From an uncultured Candidatus Altimarinota bacterium (GTDB lineage: Bacteria > Patescibacteriota > Gracilibacteria > BD1-5 > UBA2023), in assembly GCA_938036655.1 (NCBI GenBank), contig CALHQS010000027.1, forward strand, positions 1-38,881: a stretch of 38,881 nucleotides of DNA, given 5' to 3'. Shown here in pieces: positions 18,827 through 28,207 of the stretch. The notes under the pieces are model-generated. The model worked only from the letters and a program-made list of their open reading frames with translations, was not told the DNA's origin and made no database searches. A program made the position numbers and the translations under genes. Position 1 is the first letter of the stretch. The number at the start of each line of letters is the position of its first letter.

Positions 18827-19534
18827 TTATTCTACCAGCACAAAAATTTCTTGAACAATTTCTCTATTATCCTTGAATTGAAGGGAGTCAAGGATGTTTT
18901 CACGTGCATTTTCTGCAATATTTTTGAGAAATTTTCCTCGCAAAATTTTGGTGTTGTGAGAGAACTTTTCGCCATTTTGCGAAACAAAAATGATATTGAG
19001 GATTTTGATATTTTTCTCTTGGAGTCGCCCAAGGTTTTCACGAATTTTTAACAATTTTTCATAAGCTTTCGGCAGAAGATTCACGATATAATCAGGATTT
19101 TCTTCAATGATTTTTTCCGCAATTTGATTGCTCCAAAAATTATATAATCCACGAACTTCAATGGGTAATTTGTAGTTGCCAATAAGGTCTTTGGGCCGAA
19201 CAATCCCGTACATTCCCGACAAAATGAGCACATTTTCGTTGATATATTTTTGTCATTCGTCACTCAGATTTTCATAATCCAAATGCTTAAACTGGACACC
19301 ATTGTATCGAGAAATAGCATCCAGAACACCCGTATTTCCATTCGTGAGATTCAATAGCATTGCCTCATCATAGCGTTTTCCAGAGCATTTAAGGTCTTTT
19401 TCTGTGGCGTTTTCTGCAATTTCTTTTGGCTTGGAGAAGTGAAAGCTGAGATTTTCTGGAAGATGTTTCTCATTTTTTGTATTTTTGCTTTCGCTTGGTG
19501 CAATAAGAAAAATTATTTTTGATTTTTGTGTCAT
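18827..19534 (-). CDS. yaaA: YaaA/DUF328 family peroxide-stress protein
   Basis: The 235-residue product matches the YaaA (DUF328/UPF0246) family: an N-terminal IIFLIAPSESK, ENATEKDLKCSGKRYDEA, AISRYNGVQFKHLDYENLS, ILSGMYGIVRPKDLIGNYKLPIE (the family SGLYGLLRPLDxIxxYRLxM motif) and late VNLLPKAYEKL. E. coli YaaA lowers free iron during hydrogen-peroxide stress and can bind DNA. TGA at 19253-19255 encodes Gly in SDEGQKY. Most neighbours are housekeeping genes, so no specific pathway is suggested by context. Confidence 0.85.
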
Positions 19535-19673
19535 TTCAATAAAAAATTGATAAATATATTTTAGTATAAAAACTTTTTCATTTTTACAAAAATATTTCTC
19601 ATAAAATCATTTTTTCCTTTAAATATAATGAAAAATCAACTATTTGACATTTTAAAAATTTATTGCAAGAATA

Positions 19674-19702
19674 TTGACAAATCAAAAAAAGTATGTTAAA
19701 AT
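19674..19702 (+). promoter_or_regulatory. consensus sigma70 promoter
   Basis: TTGACA (19674-19679), exactly 17 bases, then TAAAAT (19697-19702). It is the best consensus promoter in the window and precedes ATG 19734 with about 25 nt of leader. Confidence 0.75.
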
Positions 19703-19733
19703 ATGTCTGTTCTTTTGTTAAGGTCTTTATATT

Positions 19734-20213
19734 ATGAGTAACAGAAATTCTTTTGGACATAAAAACCGTTTTAGAACGGCAGCTCAATGGATTCAGGCGC
19801 TGACAACGCTCGGTATTCTCTCGATTCTGTATCTCTCGCGAAATCTCTTTGGGGGAGCGGAATTGGCGGCACAAGTTCCAGCAACTCCGCCAATTGGTGA
19901 GGTGCAACAGGCATCGTACTGGAATGAGAAAATGGGGTTTGGCTTTCGTGGTGAGAACGAAGATAAATACCAAAACCAAGCGTTTTCTGGTGGAGAAATA
20001 GTGGCGGTGGATCCGCAGGAATGAGTAATTTTTGAAGATGCTCGTGTTCGAGTTTCCTTTTATTTGAGTGGAAATATCGACGAAGTAGAAGCAAAACATC
20101 ATTCTAATCAACCTCGTGCATATTCACGGCTTTCTCGTGGAATTGCCGTGATCGAAGGAGATTTGGATTCTCCTTCTGCCAAGACTATTCTCGCTACGCT
20201 TCATACTCGATAA
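19734..20213 (+). CDS. membrane-anchored hypothetical protein
   Basis: I do not recognise this 159-residue protein. It starts with a basic stretch (MSNRNSFGHKNRFRTAAQW), then one hydrophobic segment (about 19-37, IQALTTLGILSILYLSRNLF) that can be a signal anchor, followed by an Ala/Pro stretch and a soluble domain (EKMGFGFRGENEDKYQ, VIFEDARVRVSFYLSGN, RAYSRLSRGIAVIEGDL). TGA after VDPQE (20022-20024) encodes Gly and the frame ends at TAA 20211-20213. It has the strongest promoter in the window and its own terminator, so it is probably abundant. The soluble domain would face outside if the helix is a signal anchor. Confidence 0.75.
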
Positions 20214-20230
20214 TATTCATTCCGTTGTAT

Positions 20231-20252
20231 TCCGCCAAATGGCGGATTTTTG
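20231..20252 (+). terminator. terminator after the hypothetical gene
   Basis: CCGCC-AAAT-GGCGG is followed by ATTTTTG, 17 nt after the stop codon. Confidence 0.7.
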
Positions 20253-20374
20253 CTTTAAAATAGTTATGTTTTTTAAAAGTATGAAAAGTATGAAAAATCA
20301 TTTTTTGAAAAATAACAGAAAAAATTACTCAATTTTATTGATAAAATCGTACAAAAATATTTTTGACGAAAAAT

Positions 20375-20402
20375 TTGCTTTTTCTTTAAAAATTTTTATA
20401 AT
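20375..20402 (+). promoter_or_regulatory. promoter of ssrA
   Basis: TTGCTT (20375-20380), a 16-base spacer and TATAAT (20397-20402) end 16 nt before the mature 5' end GGGG at 20419. Confidence 0.65.
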
Positions 20403-20418
20403 TTGTGTGTCATTTCTT

Positions 20419-20848
20419 GGGGATGATATAGGATTTGATAGTGGGACTTCGCAAGTCGTTTGTGCTTATTCGGGGCTTCTCGCCTCGTTATCAAAGGGAA
20501 ACATTTAGATGCAAAGACATCTCCTCTTGCTCGCCTTGCAAAATCTTTCAAGGCAGCTCCAGCTTACGCTATTGCCTAATTATAGCGAAGCGTAGCCTTT
20601 CCGATGGATTGAGTGCCAGATGGCCTGCTACACCCATTTTCTCAGATTTCTATAATGAGAAAATTATTTTATAGAACGAATATTTGGAGTTTCTAAAATT
20701 TTTGTAAAAATATTTGTATTTTAAAAATTTTGGTTTTCAGTTTTTTGGGATTTTTCTTGTCTGAAAATCTTTTCAAAAATTCCTATAATAAGTAGAATCA
20801 CTCGGTTTGCCCTATTAGACGCGGGGGCAGTGCCCGCCATCTCCACCA
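20419..20848 (+). ncRNA. ssrA: transfer-messenger RNA (tmRNA)
   Basis: tmRNA rescues stalled ribosomes and tags the nascent chain. The 5' end GGGGATGATATAGGATTTGA pairs with the 3' CATCTCC before the encoded ACCA, and the third pair is G-U, the alanine identity signal. The 3' T stem GCGGG/CCCGC encloses a 7-base loop, GGCAGTG. The tag frame starts at GCA 20511, after TAGAT (compare TAGTC in E. coli), reads AKTSPLAR...APAYAIA for 22 residues and stops at TAA 20577-20579. The long segment between tag and 3' end has room for the pseudoknots. The tag stop is TAA, as required if UGA is sense. Ends were set from the acceptor stem. Confidence 0.92.
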
Positions 20849-20857
20849 GACGAAAAC

Positions 20858-20884
20858 AATTCTCACGAAAGTGAGATTTTTTTT
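20858..20884 (+). terminator. terminator of ssrA
   Basis: ATTCTCAC-GAAA-GTGAGAT is followed by T8, starting 10 nt after the tmRNA CCA. Confidence 0.8.
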
Positions 20885-21041
20885 GTGCAAAAAATATTGA
20901 TTTTAAGATAAAAATCATGTTTTCTAAAAATTAATTTTATTTTTTAAAGTAAAATGATATAATGCGTGATAAGTTGAGTTTTGATAGAATTTTGCCACCA
21001 GTTTTTGATGTGATAATCTATTTAATTTCTAAAAAATAATT

Positions 21042-21906
21042 ATGACTACAAAGACAATTATTCGCCATGAGCGACCAAATGGCAATCACATGGTAGGTGA
21101 TGGATTCAATGTAACACAACTTATGCCGGGTTATGGTCGTGAAATGACAGCAGAAACAAGTCCATTTTTGATGATGGATTATAATGGCTCCATGGGAAGT
21201 TCCCGCGCAGAGCAGGGGTCATCGTCCGGGAGTTGGATATCATCCACATTGAGGTTTTGAAACGGTAACTATTGCCTATGCGGGCGAGATTGAACACAAC
21301 GATACTCGCGGTAATCATGGAATTATTTTTGCTGACTATGTACAATGGATGACAACAGGATCTGGCCTTATGCACAATGAATATATGACGGAAAATTTCG
21401 CGAAAAATGGCGGAACGCAGCATATGGTGCAACTTTGGGTTGATTTGCCAGCTGCTGACAAAATGACCAAGCCTCGTTATCAGTCTATTACCAAAGAAAA
21501 TATTTCAGAAGTCGCTTTTGAGAGCGCAAAAGTTCGAGTAATTGCATGAGAATTTCACGGAATAAAAGGTCCTGCGAAAACATTTTCTCCAATTGAGCTC
21601 TATGATATTCACTTTGAAAAATCTGGAAAATTACTCATAAATCTTCGAGACGACAATAACACAATGATGTTGGTGGCTGCTGGTTCTGCGAAGGTAAATG
21701 ACAAAGATATTGCTCATTCTGAGCTTGTATATTTTTCTCAAAAAGGTGATTCTATCAAGATTTTTGTGACTGAGAATTCTAAAATTCTGGTGATGTCTGG
21801 CACGCCGCTTGAGCAGGGAGTTTTCAATTATGGACCATTTGTAATAGATAATCCAACTGACCTCATGCAGGCATTTTGTGATTATAATGCCGGACTTCTC
21901 AACTAA
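21042..21906 (+). CDS. pirin family protein, frameshifted in this sequence
   Basis: Pirins are cupin-fold iron proteins; some act as quercetin dioxygenases. The first frame reads MTTKTIIRHERPNGNH...FLMMDYNG and then loses homology. One frame further on the protein resumes as PWEVPAQSRGHRPGVGYHPHGGFETVTIAYAGEIEH, the pirin metal-binding core, and continues GSGLMHNE, HMVQLWVDLP, VRVIAGEFHGIKGP to GLLN and TAA. Removing one G of the GG at 21186-21187 restores one frame (aat gct cca tgg). TGA near 21256 and at 21547-21549 encode Gly in HPHGGFE and IAGEF. Either an assembly indel or a recent mutation; with the base corrected it is about 287 residues. Confidence 0.85.
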
Positions 21907-21919
21907 AAAATACAAAATA

Positions 21920-21944
21920 AAAATCCTCGAAAAGAGGATTTTTT
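21920..21944. terminator. terminator between pirin and tRNA-Gln
   Basis: AAATCCTC-GAAA-AGAGGATTT sits between the convergent pirin gene and tRNA-Gln, with T on the plus side and A on the other. Confidence 0.75.
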
Positions 21945-21952
21945 GTTGCAAA

Positions 21953-22027
21953 TGGCTGGGGTAGTAGGATTCGAACCTACGAATGACGGAGTCAAAGTCC
22001 GCTGCCTTACCGCTTGGCTATACCCCA
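21953..22027 (-). tRNA. trnQ: tRNA-Gln (anticodon UUG)
   Basis: The reverse strand folds as a 75-nt tRNA: acceptor TGGGGTA/TACCCCA, discriminator G, encoded CCA, D arm with AAGCGGTAA, anticodon loop CTTTGAC (UUG, plus-strand 21993-21995), and T arm GTAGG-TTCGAAT-CCTAC. The U1-A72 pair and G73 discriminator are known glutamine identity elements in bacteria. The tRNA-Gly(UCA) needed for UGA decoding is not in this window. Confidence 0.95.
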
Positions 22028-22220
22028 AAATTTGAAAGCACCCGAATTGTATAGAAAATTTTTGAAAAAGCAAATTTTTTCTCAAAAAATGTTTCTGATT
22101 TCCCAAAAAATACAATAAAAAATAAAATTGGCAAGAGTAAAAAATTTTTGAAATGTCTGGATTTTTGCAAATTTAAAAAAATATGATATTTTGTAGAGGT
22201 ATTTTGTAACCTTTTATAAA

Positions 22221-24956
22221 ATGACTTCTTTGAAAACCAATATTTCTCCCAGAATGAAACGAATAGTGCAGATTTTATCGGTACTTTTTGCGTGTTCTGC
22301 GATTTTTTTGTGGAATGCATTTGCGGATGAGTCGGCAGAAAATGGGACTGCAACGGGTTCTGGTACAGCCGCATCGACTGGTGCGGTGTCCACTGGGACT
22401 ACTTCTACTGGAACTAATGAACCAGCAAAAACAAAATCTTGGACTATAAGTCTGACTGATGATTGGATTTACACTACACATTCCCCTGGGTATGAGACAC
22501 CAGAATATAAGCAAAATGTAGTTGAGTTTGATAGTTTTTGGGATTCTGATAATAATTCTGATTATCACTTTGCTACGCCAGAAAATTCTACTTTTCAACT
22601 CAAGGTAGTGCCAAATTCTGATCCAGCGCTTGAATACGATGTTGACACAACACCAAAATCTATTCAGGTAGAGGAAGAAGGTAAAACAGTAACAAGAAAT
22701 ATTATTGGTACTATTACAGGAAATCATCCACTGAAAGGTTCGTATTTAACTGATAAGGGAGATTTTGTTGTGATTGAAAATTCTGCACCTGATGGAACAT
22801 ATGAGTTTGCCTATACCCTTTGTGCCAAGGAGGTTCCTGGAAAAATCGAATCTTCGTGTGCGGATAGGAAAATTATTGTAGAAATCGCAGAATATGTAGA
22901 GCCTGATACCTCGTATTTACATGTTCATAATGATAAAATTTCAATTACACGACAAGAAGATTCCTCTTTCAATGAAATGACTTTTGAAATTGCAAAGGGT
23001 GTATCATTTTATGCAATGAATTACAGCACGTATGAAGATATCGGTATTGAAAATGTTTCCACTACTCTGGATGAATCGAGTATTCCATCAGAATTGAAAG
23101 GAAAAATTTCTCTTGATGGTAAAACCCTAAAACTTGCCGCATCGGCATATCCAGCTGGAGTATATAGTATTCCATATACGTTATGTGGTGATTCACCAAA
23201 GGGAAAGCATGCATGTGATTCAATGGTAATTACATTGCAAGTGAATATTCGAGCGGGTGAAGCAAAATATCATGCAGAAGCTCAGGCTGATGATATTACT
23301 ATTGAGCGAATGGACGATGAGGAAAATCCAGAAGTCGTCTATGATTTGATGGAAAATGATAGAATCGTAGATGAGTTTGATTCAGCACAACCATGAGAAA
23401 ATCGTCGCATTGTTATTAGTAAAATTCCAGATTATCTCAAGGGAAGAATTGCGGTTGAAGACAATAAATTAAAAATTTTTGGGGGTGGGGAAGATCTCAT
23501 TACAGATCCGGTGAACTATACATTTTGTGCAATGGTAAATGGAAAAGAGTATTGTAAAGATAGTTATCTAACTATTTATACTCAGGTTTATCAGATTTCG
23601 TGGGCTCAACCACAAAATGATCTTGGTAGCATTACTCGTGACGAAAATGTTGATTCTGAGCGTGCTGAAATTGATATTTTGGCAAATGATTATGTTCGCC
23701 GATCGTCCGAACAGCTCATTCAGGCAACGATGAAAAATTCCATTCCAACTCTTAAAGTAATTCCTGATATTTTTCAAGGAAAGGCTTCATTGATGAGCAA
23801 TGGAAATCTTCAAATTGACCCAGGAAAATATCCAGAAGGAAACTATAGATTCAAATATGAACTTTGTCCAAAACATAGCAATGACTGTGAAATTGCGAAT
23901 ATTAAAGTAAAAGTTACAGTAAATAGTGCATCAACAAATCCATCAACAAATCCATCAACAAATCCATCAACCACTTCATTTATTAAATGACCAGGAGCAG
24001 GTGGAGCTGCGCCCGATGTGCCAGCACCAGAACTCCCAGAAGATCATGTGCCGATTTTGCCATCGCCAGGACTTGCGGGAAAATGTTATTCTGCTATCAA
24101 AAATCTCGACGATCCGAAATTGCTCGCGTATTACAACAAATTACAAGTCAATAATTTGCACAATGTGAATCGCTCACTTTCTCGTATTGAATTTTTGAAA
24201 CTCGTACTGAATGCAACTTCTATTTCTCTCGAAAACGAAGATATTACCACTTTGAAAAATTTTGAAGATTTGGATATGAATGCTTGGTATGCAAAATATG
24301 TTGCATACGCGCTTCGTACTGGTGGTTTACATGGTCAAAATTCGTACGACAAAAATGGAAAACAACGATTTGATGCCGATGGAAATCCGCTCAAGATTTT
24401 CCGCCCAAATGAAGCCATTTCTCGTGCGGAAGCCGCCAAAATTCTTGCCGAATTTACGCGCAGCGTCAATGAATCGCTTCCAAAAGGTTCGCAGATTTCT
24501 TCGTTCAGCGATGTGTCGTATTATTTGCCATTTGCGCCGTATATTCAGTATGCGTACAATCAGTGTTTACTTCATGGCCGCAACACGATTGATGGCGAGC
24601 CGATTGCTGGAAAACCGCGAGTTTTTGAGCCGAATTCTTCTATGACGCTCGTAGAAACGGCGAAGGTTCTCTACAATATTATGCATTTTCACGAAGTGAT
24701 TTCTCGTGCCGCGCTTCCCAAAAAAGCTTCGCTTGAAGCTATGGAAAAATCAGAAATGCACGAAATTCCAAAAGAAAATTCTTCCGCAGAACATCCAACT
24801 GATGAGACAATATTCCAAATTTCTGCCACGGAAAAAATTTCTGAAAATATTTCTGAAAATTCTCTCAAAAATACTCCTGCCGAACCAAAAAATTTGCAAC
24901 CAGTGCTTTCGGTCGAGGGTACGACATTGAGTATTTCGGATTTGGTCAATCCATAA
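22221..24956 (+). CDS. large exported surface protein with C-terminal SLH-like modules
   Basis: This 911-residue protein has an N-terminal signal sequence (IVQILSVLFACSAIFLWNAFAD), then a Gly/Ser/Thr linker (about 42-70) and a long beta-rich region. Repeated domains there each end with YxLCxxxxxGxxxCxxxxIxxxV, each with a likely disulphide (at about 205, 335, 440 and 560). A Ser-Thr-Asn-Pro repeat linker follows, and then two or three SLH-like units (SLSRIEFLKLVLNATSI; AISRAEAAKILAEFTRS; SMTLVETAKVLYNIM). TGA at 23394-23396 and 23988-23990 encode Gly and join what would otherwise be three reading frames. It is probably anchored to the cell wall through the SLH end, with the beta domains outside. 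I do not know the specific function. Confidence 0.85.
23931..23966 (+). repeat. 12-bp tandem repeat coding for Ser-Thr-Asn-Pro
   Basis: Three perfect tandem copies of TCAACAAATCCA, followed by a diverged fourth, lie in the linker before the SLH-like part. Copy-number change would be in frame. Confidence 0.9.
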
Positions 24957-24981
24957 AATTCCCCAACTGGGGAATTTTTGT
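24955..24981 (+). terminator. terminator of the SLH surface-protein gene
   Basis: AAATTCCCC-AACT-GGGGAATTTTTG overlaps the stop codon region. Confidence 0.75.
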
Positions 24982-25017
24982 TTTCAGAAAAATTCATTTT
25001 CCTGCAAGAATTTTGGC

Positions 25018-25045
25018 TTGATTTTTTCAAAAATTTTCATACAAT
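25018..25045 (+). promoter_or_regulatory. promoter of the HTH membrane-protein gene
   Basis: TTGATT (25018-25023), 16 bases, TACAAT (25040-25045); about 18 nt of leader before ATG 25070. The same hexamers and spacing precede the DsbA-like gene. Confidence 0.6.
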
Positions 25046-25069
25046 ATCGGCGGAATTATCCTAAATTTT

Positions 25070-25678
25070 ATGGCTTTTACACTAGATAGAACAGAAGCAG
25101 CGAAACGGCTGGGGGTATCGACGCGCACCGTGGATCGACACATTCAGTCCAACCGAATCCGCACTCGTCGTATCGGTAAAAAAATGTTCCTGGAAGAGGA
25201 TGATGTTGAGCTTTTGCGTTCTGAGGATCCTGCTCGCAAGGCGGATGATTATGTCGTAATTCTCAATGAAGAACCTATGGAAACAGAACAAGAAATTCTT
25301 CCAACTCGCTACAATAAATCGCAAGAAATCAGTCCGGATGCCAAGATGGCATTGACGGAATTTTCACGTATTTATACTGATGCACAGGGTATTATTGCCA
25401 AAAAAGACGAAGTCATCAAAGATTTGTCGTACAAAGTTGGCAAGATGGAAACCGAACTCGAAAATTCTATCAATGTTTCTGAATATCAGCGTACAGCCAA
25501 CCTTTTGGAAAACGCCAAAAACAAAAGCGCCGAAGACGCGAGATTTTTTGGTGAAAAAATCTCTACACTCGAAAAAGAAGTTCAGAAAAAAAATTCTTTC
25601 ATCGTTGGAATGGTGATTCTTTTTGTTCTGGTGATTCTTTCGTCGTTTTTATTTTTCCTGTATAGTCGCTTCATGTAG
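25070..25678 (+). CDS. tail-anchored helix-turn-helix protein (excisionase/MerR-type HTH)
   Basis: The 202-residue protein opens with a winged-HTH of the excisionase/MerR type (TRTEAAKRLGV-like: DRTEAAKRLGVSTRTVDRHIQSNRIRT.. at about 6-35, then IGKKMFLEEDDVE). A charged region follows, then a predicted coiled coil (about 105-172, KKDEVIKDLSYKVGKMETELE), and a single C-terminal hydrophobic helix (about 178-199) ends in YSRFM. That architecture places the DNA-binding head in the cytoplasm on a coiled-coil stalk at the membrane. There are no TGA codons; the stop is TAG. pyrH follows 35 nt later and may share the transcript. The function is unknown; chromosome tethering or a membrane-linked regulator are possibilities. 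Confidence 0.85.
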   Translation: MAFTLDRTEAAKRLGVSTRTVDRHIQSNRIRTRRIGKKMFLEEDDVELLRSEDPARKADDYVVILNEEPMETEQEILPTRYNKSQEISPDAKMALTEFSRIYTDAQGIIAKKDEVIKDLSYKVGKMETELENSINVSEYQRTANLLENAKNKSAEDARFFGEKISTLEKEVQKKNSFIVGMVILFVLVILSSFLFFLYSRFM

Positions 25679-25713
25679 GCGATTTTTTATTATTTATTTT
25701 AAAAAATTTTTGT

Positions 25714-26442
25714 ATGAAAAAATTCCAAACTCCAAAACGCGTTTTGCTCAAACTCTCAGGCGAGGCTCTACAATGAGAACAATGATACGGAATCGATCCA
25801 AATTTTCTCTCGTATCTCGCCAAAAAAATTGTACATTTGGTGCAAAAAGAAAAACTAGAAATCGCGATTGTAGTCGGTGGCGGGAATATTTTTCGTGGAA
25901 TTGAGCTCGAAAAAGGTGGATTTGATCGCGCTACTGGCGATAATATGGGAATGCTCGCGACGATGATTAACGGAATTGCGATTGGTGAAGCAATAGAAGA
26001 TGCGGGCGTTGATGTACGTGTGATGTCGGCGATTTCTGCACACAAAGTTGCGGAAGATTTTATCCAGCGTCGTGCGCTTCGTCATCTCCAAAAATGACGT
26101 GTCGTGATTTGTGTGGGTGGTTCTGGAAATCCATTTTTTTCAACAGATTCTGCGGCAGTTTTGCGAGCGCTTGAATTGCAGTGTGATGCTGTTGTGAAAG
26201 CCACAAAGGTTGACGGAATTTATGACAAAGATCCTAAGAAACATTCCGATGCTGTTCGCTACGAGATACTTTCTCTTGAAGACGCCATCCAGAAAAATGT
26301 TCGTGTGATGGATCAGGCAGCCATTGCGCTCGCACACGACGAGTGTATGCCGATTTATGTTTGTCGAATTGAGGATGTTGACAAAATCAACACTGAAGAA
26401 ATCGTTGGAACCTATGTTTGTACTGCAAAATACCAAAAATAA
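25714..26442 (+). CDS. pyrH: uridylate (UMP) kinase
   Basis: PyrH phosphorylates UMP to UDP in pyrimidine nucleotide synthesis. The 242-residue protein reads KRVLLKLSGEALQGEQGYGIDPNFLSYLAKKI with TGA as both glycines of GEQG. It continues VVGGGNIFRG, DNMGMLATMINGIAI, ALRHLQKGRVVICVGGSGNPFFSTDSAAVLRALEL (third TGA, at 26095-26097, in the conserved KGRVVI), ATKVDGIYDKDPKK and MDQAAIALAHD. This gene is among the clearest tests of UGA as Gly because the N-terminal motif is nearly invariant in bacteria. A terminator follows directly. Confidence 0.96.
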
Positions 26443-26467
26443 AAGCATTTCGGTGCTTTTTATTTTT
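26440..26467 (+). terminator. terminator of pyrH
   Basis: AAAAGCA-TTTCG-GTGCTTTT is followed by TATTTTT. Confidence 0.7.
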
Positions 26468-26609
26468 GCTCAAATTTTGTAAAATTTTTCAAAAACCCTA
26501 AAAAATCTTAAAAAATTTTTTACCAGAGTGAGAATTTTTCAAATATTCTAAATTGTGCAATATTTTTTCATTCTTGCAAGTCGAAATTGTCTTTTTATAA
26601 GCAAATTAT

Positions 26610-26637
26610 TTGGCTTTCTGATAAAAATTTGTATACT
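26610..26637 (+). promoter_or_regulatory. promoter of the two exported-protein genes
   Basis: TTGGCT (26610-26615), 16 bases, TATACT (26632-26637), with about 20 nt of leader before ATG 26664. Confidence 0.6.
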
Positions 26638-26663
26638 GAAAAAAATTTTTTATTGTACGATGT

Positions 26664-28190
26664 ATGCAATCAAAAATCATTACGGGAGTCCTTTCTTTCT
26701 TACTTACATTTTTCTTGAGTGCGGGATTTTTTGCTGTTGTAAATGCACAAAGTAACTCATTTACGCTTGAAGGAGAATTAATGCCACCAAAAACCTGGAA
26801 ATGAGGAAATGTGGGGCGCGTACTTTTTCAGAGAGGTGCCCTCAGTAACGCATTGCCACCGACTTTTAACCAAAGAGGAGAGTTAAATGGAGTTTTTTGG
26901 CTTGGCTCATCTGGCTGGGCAACTTTTGGCCACGGAGATAGCTCCGTAAAACCAAAAATTATTTGTCCGAACAATATTATTGAAACAACCGTACAAAACA
27001 AAAATGAGGTTTGTCATGTGACTGGTGCAGCTTGGAGCCCGAATGCTGGGTGGATTATTATGGGTTCTGGCGCGATTGGTGGCAATGCACAGGGCGTGTA
27101 TTATAACCCACATACGGCAAATCTTGAAGGATTTGGCTGGTCGAAAGGACTTGGTTGGGTTCCATTTTTTACAGGTATAAAATTTGATGATGAAAATCTC
27201 ACAGGATCAACGTTAATTGTTGGTGGTGGATCTAACCAGTCAGACAATTGGTACAAAGATCCGACTGGTGCTGGTGGTGCGAGCGTCAATTTTATCGGAA
27301 AAGTATCGGTGATTGGAAATATTGCTGGAACCAAAGTTTTTGAGGTTGTGAACCAGAATCGGTATGTCAATCAGAATGTTGGCTTTACATATTCAACCGT
27401 TCAGCACGCCCCGCTTATCAATGAAATTCGTGGAAATGTAGCGCGCCTGACACGAAATGTGACACCACATGCACATGTGACAGTTCCGAATACTTCCCAG
27501 CAGAGTACTTTTTTATACAATAGTGACAAGGATTATTGTCTTGATTCTCCGACAGGGACTGGATGTAATGCACTTCCGAATACACAAATTTTGCGATTCG
27601 ATAGCCCGAGTGCGGATTATCGTAATGTAGAAACAATTATTGTGCAAGGAAGAGATGTTGTCATTAATAGTGATTTTAATAATTCTGGCAACGAAAATAC
27701 CGAAGTTCCGCCTGCAAATCGTATGAAGACGATTATCGTGCTCAAGGACTCCAATGGAGATGGTGGAAATGTCTATATTACGCGAAATGTGAAAAAAATT
27801 TATGCGTATATTGTGGCAGAGGGAAGTGTATTTTCTGGTGAGAAAAAAACCGATGGAACGGCTGATATTTATGTAGAAAATGGGGAATTTCATATTCCAC
27901 AGCGCCAACTGTATATCAATGGGCTTGTGGTTTCCAAAAATACTATTGGTGGCGTAGGAAAGGATTCTGCCTGCCCGATTCTCACGCTCGAATGTTCGCT
28001 TGGAACGAAAAAACCGCGAATTTATGATATGAGTTATTTCCGCACATATGATCCGAAAAGACCGGAACAAAACGCGATTCCTCAGGCTCGAAAAAATCTC
28101 GAATCTCGCATCAAAAATGCAACACTCGTGATTGATTATAACAATAATATTCTTCTCAATCCTCCGATTGGTATCAAAAAATTTGAATAA
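26664..28190 (+). CDS. exported protein with repeated GW motifs
   Basis: The 508-residue protein has a signal peptide (SKIITGVLSFLLTFFLSAGFFAVVNA, about 1-31). TGA as Gly47 is needed to connect it to the body. The first third carries three related Trp-Gly units, GVFWLGSSGWATFGHG, GAAWSPNAGWIIMGSGA and GFGWSKGLGWVPF, similar to the GWSxNVGWI repeats common in candidate-phylum secreted proteins. The rest is beta-rich (VETIIVQGRDVVINSDF, YAYIVAEGSVFSG, LYINGLVVSKNTIGG), recalling a parallel beta structure. The function is unknown. The tail-collar gene follows after 17 nt without a new promoter, so the two are probably made together. Confidence 0.85.
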
Positions 28191-28207
28191 TTTTCTTTTT
28201 ACTTATT

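Noticed and set aside
20239..20674. Plus-strand open frames after the 19734 gene
   Set aside because: They overlap the terminator and the tmRNA gene, whose structure explains the sequence.
23931..23978. Possible CRISPR-like or regulatory tandem repeat
   Set aside because: 12-bp units with no spacers, in frame inside a linker of a surface protein.
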